Shown here: piece after piece, positions 9,216 through 17,359 of the stretch
Numbering within the stretch: the stretch's first letter is position 1
Layout: each line of letters opens with the position of its first letter
Source of the DNA: Pandoraea pnomenusa
GTDB taxonomy: Bacteria; Pseudomonadota; Gammaproteobacteria; Burkholderiales; Burkholderiaceae
Length of the DNA: 64,000 nucleotides
Assembly: GCF_000767615.3 (NCBI RefSeq)
Contig: NZ_CP009553.3
Span: 2,852,001-2,916,000 of the forward strand
Reading direction: 5' to 3'
The notes under the pieces: model-generated
The model's input: only the letters and a program-made list of their open reading frames with translations
The model's database searches: none
What the model was told of the DNA's origin: nothing
Program-made: the position numbers and the translations under genes

Positions 9216-10298
9216 TTACGACAACAGCCAGGCGTTGAAGCGCTCGGTGGCCTTCGTGCGGTTCTCGGCCCACCACTGCGGGCTCGGCAAACGCATGCCC
9301 TTCAGGTTGGCCGGCGCGGTGGGCAACAGCGGTACGCGATCTTTCGGAATGCCGTCGAACGCCTTCAGGTTGGTCGGACCGTACGCGAGGTCCTGCGTAA
9401 TGAGCGCCTGACGCGCCGGATCGCCGCAGAAGCGCACGAACTGCTTCGCGAATTCGGCACGCGGGGTGCCCTTCGGAATGCCCCACCCCTCAATGGAATA
9501 CAGCCCCTGGTTCCACACGATCTTCACCGGCGCCTTGTTGTCGATGGCCGCCTGCGCGCGACCGTTCCACGTCGACATCATGTCCACGTCGCCGCTCTGG
9601 ATGGCCTGCATGGCCTGGGCGCCGGACGTCCACCAGAGATTGATGTGCGGCTTGATCCTGTCGAGCGACTTGAACGCGCGGTCGAGATCGAGGGGGTACA
9701 GCTTGTCGATGGGCACCCCGTCGGCCATGAGCGCCTGTTCGAGCGTGTCGAGCGGACTGCGACGCAGCGAGCGGCGGCCGGGGAAGCGCTTCACGTCCCA
9801 GAAGTCGGCCCAGGTCTGCGGCGCTTCCTTGGGGAACTTGTCGGTGCGATACGCCAGCACGGTCGAATACACGTCGACACCGAGCCAGTCGGGCGTGACG
9901 GCCTCGGGCATGATCCCTGGGAAGTCGGCGGCCTTCATGCCGACGGGCTCGAGAAAGCCCTTCGACTCGAGATACGGAATGTCGGCGGAGAGCGTGAGTG
10001 TCGTCACGTCCCACACGAAGTTCTTCGTCTGCACCATGGCGGCAAACTGCGCCACCGGCTGCGAATCACGCGCCACACTCACCACCTTGATGCCGGTGGC
10101 CTTCTCGAACGGGTCGTAGAACGCACGGCGGTAAGCCGAGGTGTACGGCCCCCCCGGGTCGGAGACGATCAACTGGCGCGCCTGCGCGAAGGCGGTGCGC
10201 GAGGCGGCCAGCGGCAAGGCGGTGGCCAGCGCGGTGGCGCCAGCCATTTGCATCAGACGGCGGCGGGACGGATTGTGCGGGTCATGCGAGTGGGACAT
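9216..10298 (-). CDS. Periplasmic solute-binding protein of the ABC transporter
   Basis: 360 residues. The N-terminus has a twin-arginine-like export signal (SRRRLMQMA, then ATALATALPLAA, cleavage near TAFA-QA). The mature part fits the PotD/PotF-like group of binding proteins (SDPGGPYTSAYRRAFYDPFEKATGIKV, WWTSGAQAMQAIQSGDVDM, KIVWNQGLYSIEGWGI). It should capture the imported substrate in the periplasm and deliver it to the permease. ATG 10298 has GGAG about 8 nt upstream. It sits between the hydratase gene and the ATPase gene. The ligand cannot be read from the sequence; the neighbouring CoA ligase and hydratase suggest an acid that is broken down through CoA thioesters. Confidence 0.9.
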   Translation of the reverse strand: MSHSHDPHNPSRRRLMQMAGATALATALPLAASRTAFAQARQLIVSDPGGPYTSAYRRAFYDPFEKATGIKVVSVARDSQPVAQFAAMVQTKNFVWDVTTLTLSADIPYLESKGFLEPVGMKAADFPGIMPEAVTPDWLGVDVYSTVLAYRTDKFPKEAPQTWADFWDVKRFPGRRSLRRSPLDTLEQALMADGVPIDKLYPLDLDRAFKSLDRIKPHINLWWTSGAQAMQAIQSGDVDMMSTWNGRAQAAIDNKAPVKIVWNQGLYSIEGWGIPKGTPRAEFAKQFVRFCGDPARQALITQDLAYGPTNLKAFDGIPKDRVPLLPTAPANLKGMRLPSPQWWAENRTKATERFNAWLLS

Positions 10299-10416
10299 GG
10301 GGAAACTCCGCTAGCGTGTGGACAGACGCGGCGCGCTTGTCCTGTTCTGGTGACCGCCCGGTCTCACGCGAAGCGAGACGAGGCGGTGGGCATCGTCAGA
10401 CGGTACCGGCCGCGGC

Positions 10417-11217
10417 TCAGGCCTTGACCGCCTCGGCCTTGGCCGCGCGCTTGGCAAAGAATGCCGCCATCATGCGCGCCGGCTCGCCCGACTCGTACGA
10501 CTCGCGCTGGATGCGCATGCCGGCTTCGATGGCGTCCTGGAACGTGGCTTCGGTCATTTCGCGGAAGCGTTGCTTGTCCAGGCGCATCGCCACCGGCGGC
10601 TTTTCCGCCAGCTCCGAGGCAATCTCCATGGCCTTTTCGAACACCTTGTCCTCCGGCACGAGGTGATGGATGAGCCCGAGGCGATGACACTCCTCGGCAT
10701 CCATCAGCCGACCGGTGAGCGTGAGCTCGATCGTGCGCGACAGACCCAGCATGTGATTCATGATCCACGGGCCGGTGGTACTGGCGATCCCGGCGTTGAT
10801 CTCCGGTTGTCCCATGCGCACGCCCGGGTGTCCCACGCGAATGTCGCCGAGCAGCGAGACCTGGAACGCCGACCCCGCGGCGGTGCCGTTCAGCGCCATG
10901 ACCAGCGGCTTCTTCAGGCTGCGGATCACGTCGTAGTAATGCTCCCAGCCCTTGATCCATTCGATCGCGGTGTCGCCATCGAAGTGCTTGGCTTCGGCCA
11001 GATCCTGACCGGCCGAGAACGCGCGCCCGGCGCCGGTCATGATCACGGCCGCCACGTTGTCATCGGCGTTGAATCGCTCCAGCGCGGCGATGATCAGCTC
11101 GCGCATGGCGATGGTCCAGGCGTTGAGCGCCTGCGGACGATTCAATGTGATCACGGCGACCTTGCCGACCTGCGTGAACAGCACTTCCTGCTCGGTTTGC
11201 TTACCTGTCTCGCTCAT
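10417..11217 (-). CDS. Enoyl-CoA hydratase/isomerase family protein
   Basis: 266 residues with the crotonase fold. The oxyanion-hole segments are recognisable (AVIMTGAGRAFSAGQDLAEAKHF and LNGTAAGSAFQVSLLGDIRVG), followed by the trimerisation tail. Position and content fit hydration or isomerisation of an acyl-CoA made by the ligase at the far end of the operon. ATG 11217 has GGAG 6 nt upstream; the frame continues to 11310 without support. It is the first gene of the operon, and the region in front of it has a strong inverted repeat. The glutamate pair of classical hydratases is not clearly conserved, so isomerase or another crotonase activity is possible. Confidence 0.88.
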   Translation of the reverse strand: MSETGKQTEQEVLFTQVGKVAVITLNRPQALNAWTIAMRELIIAALERFNADDNVAAVIMTGAGRAFSAGQDLAEAKHFDGDTAIEWIKGWEHYYDVIRSLKKPLVMALNGTAAGSAFQVSLLGDIRVGHPGVRMGQPEINAGIASTTGPWIMNHMLGLSRTIELTLTGRLMDAEECHRLGLIHHLVPEDKVFEKAMEIASELAEKPPVAMRLDKQRFREMTEATFQDAIEAGMRIQRESYESGEPARMMAAFFAKRAAKAEAVKA

Positions 11218-11329
11218 TTCAACTCCAAGGACCCGCACGCGTGACCTCACACGTGCATTGAGAAGGCGACGATGCGACCGATGCACCCCGGGAGGTACGG
11301 CTCGATGCACCTTCGACGATTTATCGCTA

Positions 11330-11356
11330 AACAGTTATCTCAGTGCAATAACTGTT
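11330..11356. promoter_or_regulatory. Inverted-repeat operator in front of the acyl-CoA/ABC operon
   Basis: AACAGTTAT (11330-11338) and ATAACTGTT (11348-11356) are a perfect 9-bp inverted repeat with a 9-bp spacer. A further half-like AGTTATTTC follows at 11372-11380. TTATCTCA-N4-AATAAC at 11335-11352 matches 4420-4437 in the IclR control region. It lies 113-139 bp upstream of the hydratase start within an AT-rich island, as expected for an operator near the promoter. Confidence 0.65.
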
Positions 11357-11496
11357 ATTTGACTGAAATATAGTTATTTCAAAAAAATGGCGCAAGTCGA
11401 ATCGCTTCAGGGTTTACCTCATGGGGTTGCACCTTCGACGGCCAGGGACGCATGGGGCCAGGCAAGGTGCTTCGCGTGCCCTGCGTTCGATGGACG

Positions 11497-11527
11497 AAAA
11501 AAAAGCAGCCCATCAGGGCTGCTTTTT
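11497..11527. terminator. Bidirectional rho-independent terminator after atpC
   Basis: GCAGCCC-ATCA-GGGCTGC is a 7-bp stem with a 4-nt loop, flanked by eight A on the left and five T on the right, so it can act on both strands. It sits 40 bp past the atpC stop and would end that transcript. Confidence 0.85.
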
Positions 11528-11566
11528 CGTCTTGCTGCGTGGCCGCCGCGGAACGCGGCCGACGGT

Positions 11567-11992
11567 TCAGCGCACTTCTTTCTGCTTGCGCATGCGACGT
11601 ATTGCCTGCAACTGGGCGACCGCCTCGGCCAGCTCCGCCTGCGCCTTGGCATAGTCGATATCGCCCGACTGCTGTTCGAGCAGTGCCTGGGCCTCCTCGC
11701 GGGCGCGTTCGGCACGGGCGTGATCGAGACTGTCGGCGCGCATCGCTGTGTCGGCCAGCACGGTCACACGATCCGGCTGAATTTCGACGAAGCCCCCCGC
11801 GATATACAGATAGGTCTCGCTGCCGTCGGCGGCCTCGATGCGCACCGTCCCCGGCCGCACGCCGGTGAGTAGCGGCGTGTGTCCGGGGAGCACCCCAAGT
11901 TCACCCTGTGCGCCGGGGACTTCCACGAAACGCGCTTCGCCTGAAAAAATCGAGCGCTCGGTACTGACTACATCCACCATGAGCAATGCCAT
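11567..11992 (-). CDS. atpC: ATP synthase epsilon subunit, orphan copy
   Basis: 141 residues, the usual length for beta-proteobacterial epsilon. It has the beta-sandwich ([56 protein letters not shown]) and the two C-terminal helices ([15 protein letters not shown] and [16 protein letters not shown]). In F1 this subunit links the rotor to the catalytic head and restrains ATP hydrolysis. No other ATP synthase gene is within the window: its neighbours are a dehydrogenase gene upstream and an acyl-CoA operon downstream, so it stands apart from atpD. ATG 11992 has a purine-rich GGGAGAAGAG upstream; the open frame before it is noise. A strong terminator follows. It may be a duplicate of an operon-borne copy or the separated end of a broken operon. 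Confidence 0.9.
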   Translation of the reverse strand: MALLMVDVVSTERSIFSGEARFVEVPGAQGELGVLPGHTPLLTGVRPGTVRIEAADGSETYLYIAGGFVEIQPDRVTVLADTAMRADSLDHARAERAREEAQALLEQQSGDIDYAKAQAELAEAVAQLQAIRRMRKQKEVR

Positions 11993-12120
11993 GTATTTCT
12001 CTTCTCCCTGCGATGACGCAAATCTGTCGGTGATTTCGCCTGCATCGCGAAACGCGTCGGCGCATCGTTGGCGCGACGGATCCGGCGAACGGGGTGCGGC
12101 AGCCGCCGCAGTCCCGGACG

Positions 12121-13173
12121 TTACAACGTACGCGGCGGCGCCACGCTCAGGTCGGCAGCCATTTTCATCAGCGACTCCCAGATCGGGAGTGTCAGATCGA
12201 CATGATCGTGATGCTTCCTGCGATTCTCCGCTTCGTACTCGCCCGGATACTGCACCCGGTCGAAGCCCGGTTGCGGCGGACACGATGTCAGATAGTCGAT
12301 GAACGCCTCGACCTCGTGCGAGCGCCAGGTCGCCGCGAAGTCGACTTGCGGGTTGAGCACGATGGCGAACATGTTGTTCGTCGCCACGCCCGCACGCGGA
12401 TGTTCCGGCTGGATCGTGCCACCCCCGGAGAGCACGCCCGCGAGCAGTTCCGTCACGATCCCCAGCGCATAACCTTTGTGTCCGCCGAACGGCAGTAGCG
12501 CACCAAAGGGTTCGGTGAACAACGCACTCGGATCGGTCGACGGGTTACCGTAGCCGTCGATGAGCGCCCCCGGCGGCGCCTGCCTGCCTTCGGCGGCCAG
12601 CACTCTCGCCTTGTTGATCGCGATTGCGCTGGTTGCCATGTCCACCACCAGCGGCGCACGGTTGTTGGGCAACGGGCCCGCAAAGCAAAGCGGATTGGTC
12701 GTGAGCCGCGGCTCGGAGCCACCGTACGGCGCCACCATCGGCTGACGGTTCGTGACGTTCGTGAACGCCATGAACACCAGCCCCTGGTGCGCGCACATCT
12801 CGCCGTACTGGCCCATGCGGCCCAGGTGATGGCTGTTGCGCAACGTGAGAATCGCCACGCCCTTGTCGAACGCACGCGCAATGGCGCGCTCCAGCACGAC
12901 CTTGCCCACGTGCTGCCCGAAGCCGCGATTTCCCTCGTACAGCAGCAGGTTGCCGTGGTCGGTCAGCACGCTCGGGCGTCCGATCGGATTGACCTGGCCG
13001 TCCTCGAGCACCTTCCGGTAGGTCGGCAGGATCGAGAGTCCATGGCTCGCGTAGCCCACCCGGTCGGACTCCACCAGGTGCTGCGCGACGTCGACCGCAA
13101 TGTCCTCGGGTACACCTTGCGCGAGCAGCAGTCGTTGGCCGAACTCGACGGCATCTTTCAACGGGATTCGCAT
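12121..13173 (-). CDS. Ldh-family (malate/lactate type) NAD(P)-dependent oxidoreductase
   Basis: 350 residues. Family hallmarks are visible: an N-terminal helical part ([21 protein letters not shown]), the substrate/NAD segment with [18 protein letters not shown], then [19 protein letters not shown] and [23 protein letters not shown]. Members oxidise 2-hydroxy acids such as L-malate, L-sulfolactate or ureidoglycolate with NAD(P), and substrate cannot be assigned from sequence alone. ATG 13173 is supported by AAGGAGG 6 nt upstream; the frame reaches 13590 only as overlap with the transporter gene. It lies 26 bp after that DASS transporter gene, so the two likely form an uptake-and-oxidation pair for a hydroxy-dicarboxylate. 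Confidence 0.9.
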   Translation of the reverse strand: MRIPLKDAVEFGQRLLLAQGVPEDIAVDVAQHLVESDRVGYASHGLSILPTYRKVLEDGQVNPIGRPSVLTDHGNLLLYEGNRGFGQHVGKVVLERAIARAFDKGVAILTLRNSHHLGRMGQYGEMCAHQGLVFMAFTNVTNRQPMVAPYGGSEPRLTTNPLCFAGPLPNNRAPLVVDMATSAIAINKARVLAAEGRQAPPGALIDGYGNPSTDPSALFTEPFGALLPFGGHKGYALGIVTELLAGVLSGGGTIQPEHPRAGVATNNMFAIVLNPQVDFAATWRSHEVEAFIDYLTSCPPQPGFDRVQYPGEYEAENRRKHHDHVDLTLPIWESLMKMAADLSVAPPRTL

Positions 13174-13199
13174 ATCGCCTCCTTGCGCTTCGGCGCCGG

Positions 13200-14690
13200 T
13201 CACAACCAGCCCAGCCAGCGCCAGTAAGTTGCTGCGAAGGCCAGCAGCAATACGTAGCCCACCAGGGTGATCACGATCCCCACGCGCGCGAACTGCTTCG
13301 CCGTGAAGGTATCGGTCCCGAGACACACCATGTTCTGCGGCGCATTGATCGGCAGGATGAAACCGAAGCTCACGGTGAAACCGAGCAGCATCGTCATGCC
13401 CAGCCGGTTGAAGTCGCCCGGCAATGTTTGCAGCACCGAGATCAGGATCGGCAGCATCGCGGACGTCAACGCCGTCGCGCTGGCGAAGCCGAGGTGAATC
13501 AGGATGAGGAAACCGGCGAGAATCGCGAAGACCCACAGCGTGGAGAGCGAATCCAATCCGGTGGCGGCGACCACGTGGTTGCCCAGCCACTGCCCTGCCT
13601 GCGTGGTCAGCAGCGCGGTGCCCAGACTGATCCCCACGCCGAACACGATCACCGTGCCCCAGGGAATGCGCGTCTGTACCTCCTTCCAGGTCATCACGCC
13701 GAATCGCGGCAGCATCAGCACCACGAGACCGACATAGGTCACCGAAGTGGTATCGAAGCGGTGCAGCTTGCCCTCGGTCGCCCAGAACAGCAGCAGGCCG
13801 ATCGACACGGCGAGCAGGCGCTTCTGGGCGCTCGTCATCGGGCCCATTTCACGCAACTGCGCTTCCACGGCCTCCTTGCCGCCGGCAATGGCGTCGGCTT
13901 CCGGGGGCATCAGCTTGAGCACGAGCACGACGAGCACGATCGACATGATGATCGCCCACGGCGCGCCGGCGACCAGCCACTCGGCCCACGTGATGCGATC
14001 GCCGAGCATTTTGTCCATGAACCCGACGGTCAGCAGGTTCTGTGCCGCCGCGGTCTGAATCCCCACGTTCCAGATACTCGTGGCCTGCGCGACGATGATC
14101 ATGATGCCGGCGGCGATGTTCGAACGCTTGTCCACGCCGAAGGCGGCAATCACGCCCATCATGATCGGCACCACACACGCGCTGCGGGCGGTCGCGCTGG
14201 GCACCACGAGCGAGAGGAGGATCGTCACGGCGATGGCCCCGACCATGACGCGTCGGGTGCTCGTGCCGATTCTTGACAGCGTGACCAGTGCGATGCGGCG
14301 GTCGAGCCCGGTGAGCGTCATGGCCGCCGCAATGAACAAGGCGCCGGCCACGAGCGCGAGCGCGGAGTTCGAGAAGCCCGCGAGCGCCATGCTGATCGCG
14401 CGCGAGGTCCCGTACTCGACACCGGGATCCTGGATCGTGGGCGCCGTGCCCACGAGAAACGCCATCAGCGAAGTGATGATGATGGCGCTGGCTTCGTACG
14501 ATACGGCTTCCGTAATCCATACCACCACGGCAAACGCGAGAATCGCGAGCATGCGATGACCCGCGACCGGAAGGTCGTCGGGCATGGGAATGAGGAGCAC
14601 CGCGATCATCACGATGACACCGGCAATCAATCCGATGGGAATCGCTTTCTTCTGGGGAGGGGTTTGCACAGTCACGTCAGGCGTGCTCAT
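13200..14690 (-). CDS. DASS-family sodium-coupled di/tricarboxylate transporter
   Basis: 496 residues and about 12 hydrophobic helices. SLC13-type signatures are present: VVPSATARSACVVPIMMG (the first Ser-Asn/Thr-like substrate motif, here SAT) and the C-terminal GFILPINAPQNMVCLGTDTF. It should import a di- or tricarboxylate such as malate or tartrate with sodium ions. ATG 14690 opens the transcript that also carries the downstream dehydrogenase. An imperfect dyad at 14757-14777 lies 67 bp upstream. SAT in place of the usual SNT is a small departure at the substrate-binding motif and could mark a non-standard ligand. Confidence 0.92.
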   Translation of the reverse strand: MSTPDVTVQTPPQKKAIPIGLIAGVIVMIAVLLIPMPDDLPVAGHRMLAILAFAVVVWITEAVSYEASAIIITSLMAFLVGTAPTIQDPGVEYGTSRAISMALAGFSNSALALVAGALFIAAAMTLTGLDRRIALVTLSRIGTSTRRVMVGAIAVTILLSLVVPSATARSACVVPIMMGVIAAFGVDKRSNIAAGIMIIVAQATSIWNVGIQTAAAQNLLTVGFMDKMLGDRITWAEWLVAGAPWAIIMSIVLVVLVLKLMPPEADAIAGGKEAVEAQLREMGPMTSAQKRLLAVSIGLLLFWATEGKLHRFDTTSVTYVGLVVLMLPRFGVMTWKEVQTRIPWGTVIVFGVGISLGTALLTTQAGQWLGNHVVAATGLDSLSTLWVFAILAGFLILIHLGFASATALTSAMLPILISVLQTLPGDFNRLGMTMLLGFTVSFGFILPINAPQNMVCLGTDTFTAKQFARVGIVITLVGYVLLLAFAATYWRWLGWL

Positions 14691-14756
14691 AGGGGGCTCC
14701 GGAACGGAATGGCATGCCGGCAGCTGGCATGTCTTGAGGAAAGGCCACGCTTGAAC

Positions 14757-14777
14757 TGCGGGTTAATCCTAACCGCA
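14757..14777. promoter_or_regulatory. Dyad upstream of the DASS/Ldh operon
   Basis: GGTTA (14761-14765) and TAACC (14770-14774) are inverted with a 4-bp spacer, and the flanks TGCG and CGCA extend the symmetry if one extra G is allowed. It is a reasonable operator for a local regulator, but no regulator gene is adjacent. Confidence 0.35.
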
Positions 14778-14939
14778 TTGATCTTGGCGAGGCAAGCGCG
14801 AGAGAAAGTACGGGAGCGCGACGCGGCCCGGCAGACCGCCGCACATGCCAGGCACGCGGCGATGGGTCATGCGGGAGAGGTATCCGGCAGACGTGCGTAC
14901 GGCGCCGGACCAACGCGCGGAACAACGACTCAGGACGGC

Positions 14940-15452
14940 CTAGAAACGCAGTCCGAAGTATTCGGGCGAGCCGATGAAGAGTTGTGTGCTGAGGATGGGA
15001 TTGGACAACGCACGATGCCAGACGGTCTGGTACAGGCCGGTCAGCCCGGCACGAGGCCCGGTGATCGCACCGTCCGTTGCGCCCGCGACACCGGCGCTGC
15101 CAATCGTGTGCCCGAGCGTGCTGCCATTCACGATGATCGGTTCGGACGCCCACGCCCCCGCTTCCTCGAACACGTCGCGCCAGGGCGCCGGCGCGGCGCC
15201 GGCAATGGCTGCGGGAGGGGAACCCGGTGGGGCGAAGGCCGGCGCTCGGGCCGCACGCTTCACGCGCGCGGCCCGCGACGGCCGGGTGCCGTGCCGGGCG
15301 CTGGCCGACGTGGTCTTCTTGCCTGCCGAAATCCCCGAACGCACGCCGGGGTCCGGCAGATTCGCGGCATGTGCCGATGCCGGAATCCAGAAGCCACACG
15401 CGATCGTCAGCGCCACCATGGCACCCATCAGACGGGAGAGCGACTTTGTCAT
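14940..15452 (-). CDS. Secreted protein of unknown function
   Basis: 170 residues. A clear Sec signal peptide (MTKSLSRLMGAMVALTIACG, cleavage near SAHA-AN) is followed by a basic, Ala/Arg-rich low-complexity stretch (about 45-85) and a C-terminal part without a family I recognise (APWRDVFEEAGAWASEPI, then GLYQTVWHRALSNPI). ATG 15452 has AGGA upstream at a good distance. It is likely periplasmic or outer-surface. The basic middle may be flexible or may touch a negatively charged partner. It is transcribed divergently from glutathione reductase across about 530 bp. Confidence 0.6.
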   Translation of the reverse strand: MTKSLSRLMGAMVALTIACGFWIPASAHAANLPDPGVRSGISAGKKTTSASARHGTRPSRAARVKRAARAPAFAPPGSPPAAIAGAAPAPWRDVFEEAGAWASEPIIVNGSTLGHTIGSAGVAGATDGAITGPRAGLTGLYQTVWHRALSNPILSTQLFIGSPEYFGLRF

Positions 15453-15984
15453 GACATCCTCGTGTGCCGGCGGTGCGTTCCGCCTGTCTTGCGATGGACG
15501 ACGCAACTTTCGGGCCACGAGCGGCAACTTGTTGATTCTTATGCACTTCCAATTTCACCATTCGCGCAACACCGAGCGTATTCCCGAGAAGTGTTTCATT
15601 TCAGAAACGTCCGGCCGTCGCGCGTGACCCGGCGGCGACACCTCGTGAACGGCCTCGTGGGCCGCGCATCCCGTGCGCCGACGGCGTCCTGTTCGACTTT
15701 CGACGTCTCCGATTGTCGACTTGCGTTTCATCTGACGCATTGATGTGAGTCAACAAAAATGTACGACCGTGCGAAAACACCGATTGACGAAAGCATGTGG
15801 ATCCATGTGTCCCCGTAGGGGCAACATCCGACGCGGCTTCGGACAGATCCGAAAGCGCGATGCGCCTGCCACGCGGGGCCCGCGTCTCTGGCACAATCGG
15901 TCAACGTCATCAGCGACCCACATTGCGGCACCTCGGATTGCTTCGAGGCCCGACATATGTGTCGCAGACCTTCAGGAGTCAGCA
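15453..15984. other. Divergent intergenic region before gor
   Basis: About 530 bp separate the secreted-protein gene from gor. Several frames are open here but none has a start signal or recognisable product. Promoters for both genes must lie here. I see no convincing hairpin, repeat or RNA gene. AGGAG at 15974 serves gor. Confidence 0.5.
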
Positions 15985-17346
15985 ATGCCCCAGTTCGATG
16001 TGGATCTGTTCGTGATCGGTGCCGGTTCGGGCGGCGTGCGCGCCGCGCGTGTTGCCGCGCAATATGGTGCCCGCGTGAAAGTGGCGGAGGAATTTCGCGT
16101 CGGCGGCACCTGCGTCATTCGGGGTTGCGTGCCGAAAAAGCTACTCGTCTACGCGAGCCGCTTTGCCGACGAATTCGAGGACGCTGCCGGCTATGGCTGG
16201 CAAGTGCCGCCGCCGCGCTTCGACTGGAGCACCCTCATCGCCCGCAAGGACAGCGAGATCGCACGACTGGAGAACATCTATCGCACCAATCTCGAACGTG
16301 CGGGCGCGGCGCTCGTCGAGGCGCGCGCCGTGGTGGAGGGGCCGAATACGGTCGTGCTGCCGGCCACGGGCGAGCGCATCACCGCACGCCACATCCTGAT
16401 CGCCACCGGCGGCAAACCGGCCGATCAACCGCACTTCGTCGGCCGGGAGCATGCGATTTCATCCAATGAGGTGTTTCATCTGGAATCGCTGCCTGAGCGC
16501 ATCACGATCATTGGCGGCGGCTATATCGCGCTGGAATTCGCGGGTGTGTTCGCCGGCCTCGGCTCGAAGGTCACGCTGGTGCACCGTGGCCCTCACCTGC
16601 TGCGCGGCTTCGACGAAGAAGTTCGCACCTCGCTCGAAGCCGCCTATCGCGAGCGCGGGATCGACGTGCTGCTCGAACGCACGATCGAGCGCGCGGACAA
16701 ATCGCACGACGGCCTGAAAATCACCCTGTCCGATCGCAGCACGCATGTCACCGATGTACTCCTGAGCGCCGCCGGCCGCGTGCCCTATACACAGGGATTG
16801 GGATTGGCCGCGAGCGGCGTCGCACTCAACGACAAGGGAGCGGTCATCGTCGACGAGTTCTCGCGCACCAACGTGCCCTCGATCTTCGCCGTGGGCGACG
16901 TCACCGACCGGGTCAATCTCACGCCGATGGCGATCCGCGAAGGTCAGGCGTTTGCCGATACGGTATTCGGCGAACGCCCCACTCGCGTCGATCACAGGCT
17001 GATTCCGACGGCGGTGTTCAGCACGCCCGAGATCGGCGTCGTTGGGCTGACCGAGAGCGAAGCACGCGCGCTCCATCCACAGCTCAAGGTCTACAAGGCG
17101 TCGTTCCGTCCGCTCAAGGCCACACTCTCGGGCCGCACGGAGAAAACGCTGATGAAGCTGCTCGTGGACGGAGCGACAGACAAGATCGTTGGGGCGCACA
17201 TGGTGGGTGACCATGCGGGCGAACAAGTCCAGTTGCTCGGCGTGGCATTGTCGATGGGCGCCACAAAGGCCGATTTCGACCGCACGCTCGCCGTGCACCC
17301 CACGGCCGCGGAGGAATGGGTCACCATGCGCACGCCCGTGGCCTGA
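15985..17346 (+). CDS. gor: Glutathione-disulfide reductase
   Basis: 453 residues. It reduces glutathione disulfide with NADPH in the cytoplasm. Visible features: the FAD-binding GAGSGG (12-17), the redox disulfide in GGTCVIRGCVPKK (Cys43 and Cys48), the NADPH-binding GGGYIALEFAGVFAGLGS, the second FAD motif FAVGDVTDRVNLTP, and the C-terminal His-Glu catalytic segment HPTAAEEWVT. The EEFRVGGTCVIRGC pattern separates it from lipoamide and mercuric reductases. ATG 15985 has AGGAG at 15974; upstream in-frame codons to 15745 lack support. It converges with the NSS transporter gene, with only 13 bp between the stops. Confidence 0.95.
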   Translation: MPQFDVDLFVIGAGSGGVRAARVAAQYGARVKVAEEFRVGGTCVIRGCVPKKLLVYASRFADEFEDAAGYGWQVPPPRFDWSTLIARKDSEIARLENIYRTNLERAGAALVEARAVVEGPNTVVLPATGERITARHILIATGGKPADQPHFVGREHAISSNEVFHLESLPERITIIGGGYIALEFAGVFAGLGSKVTLVHRGPHLLRGFDEEVRTSLEAAYRERGIDVLLERTIERADKSHDGLKITLSDRSTHVTDVLLSAAGRVPYTQGLGLAASGVALNDKGAVIVDEFSRTNVPSIFAVGDVTDRVNLTPMAIREGQAFADTVFGERPTRVDHRLIPTAVFSTPEIGVVGLTESEARALHPQLKVYKASFRPLKATLSGRTEKTLMKLLVDGATDKIVGAHMVGDHAGEQVQLLGVALSMGATKADFDRTLAVHPTAAEEWVTMRTPVA

Positions 17347-17359
17347 CGTGCCGTCGCGC

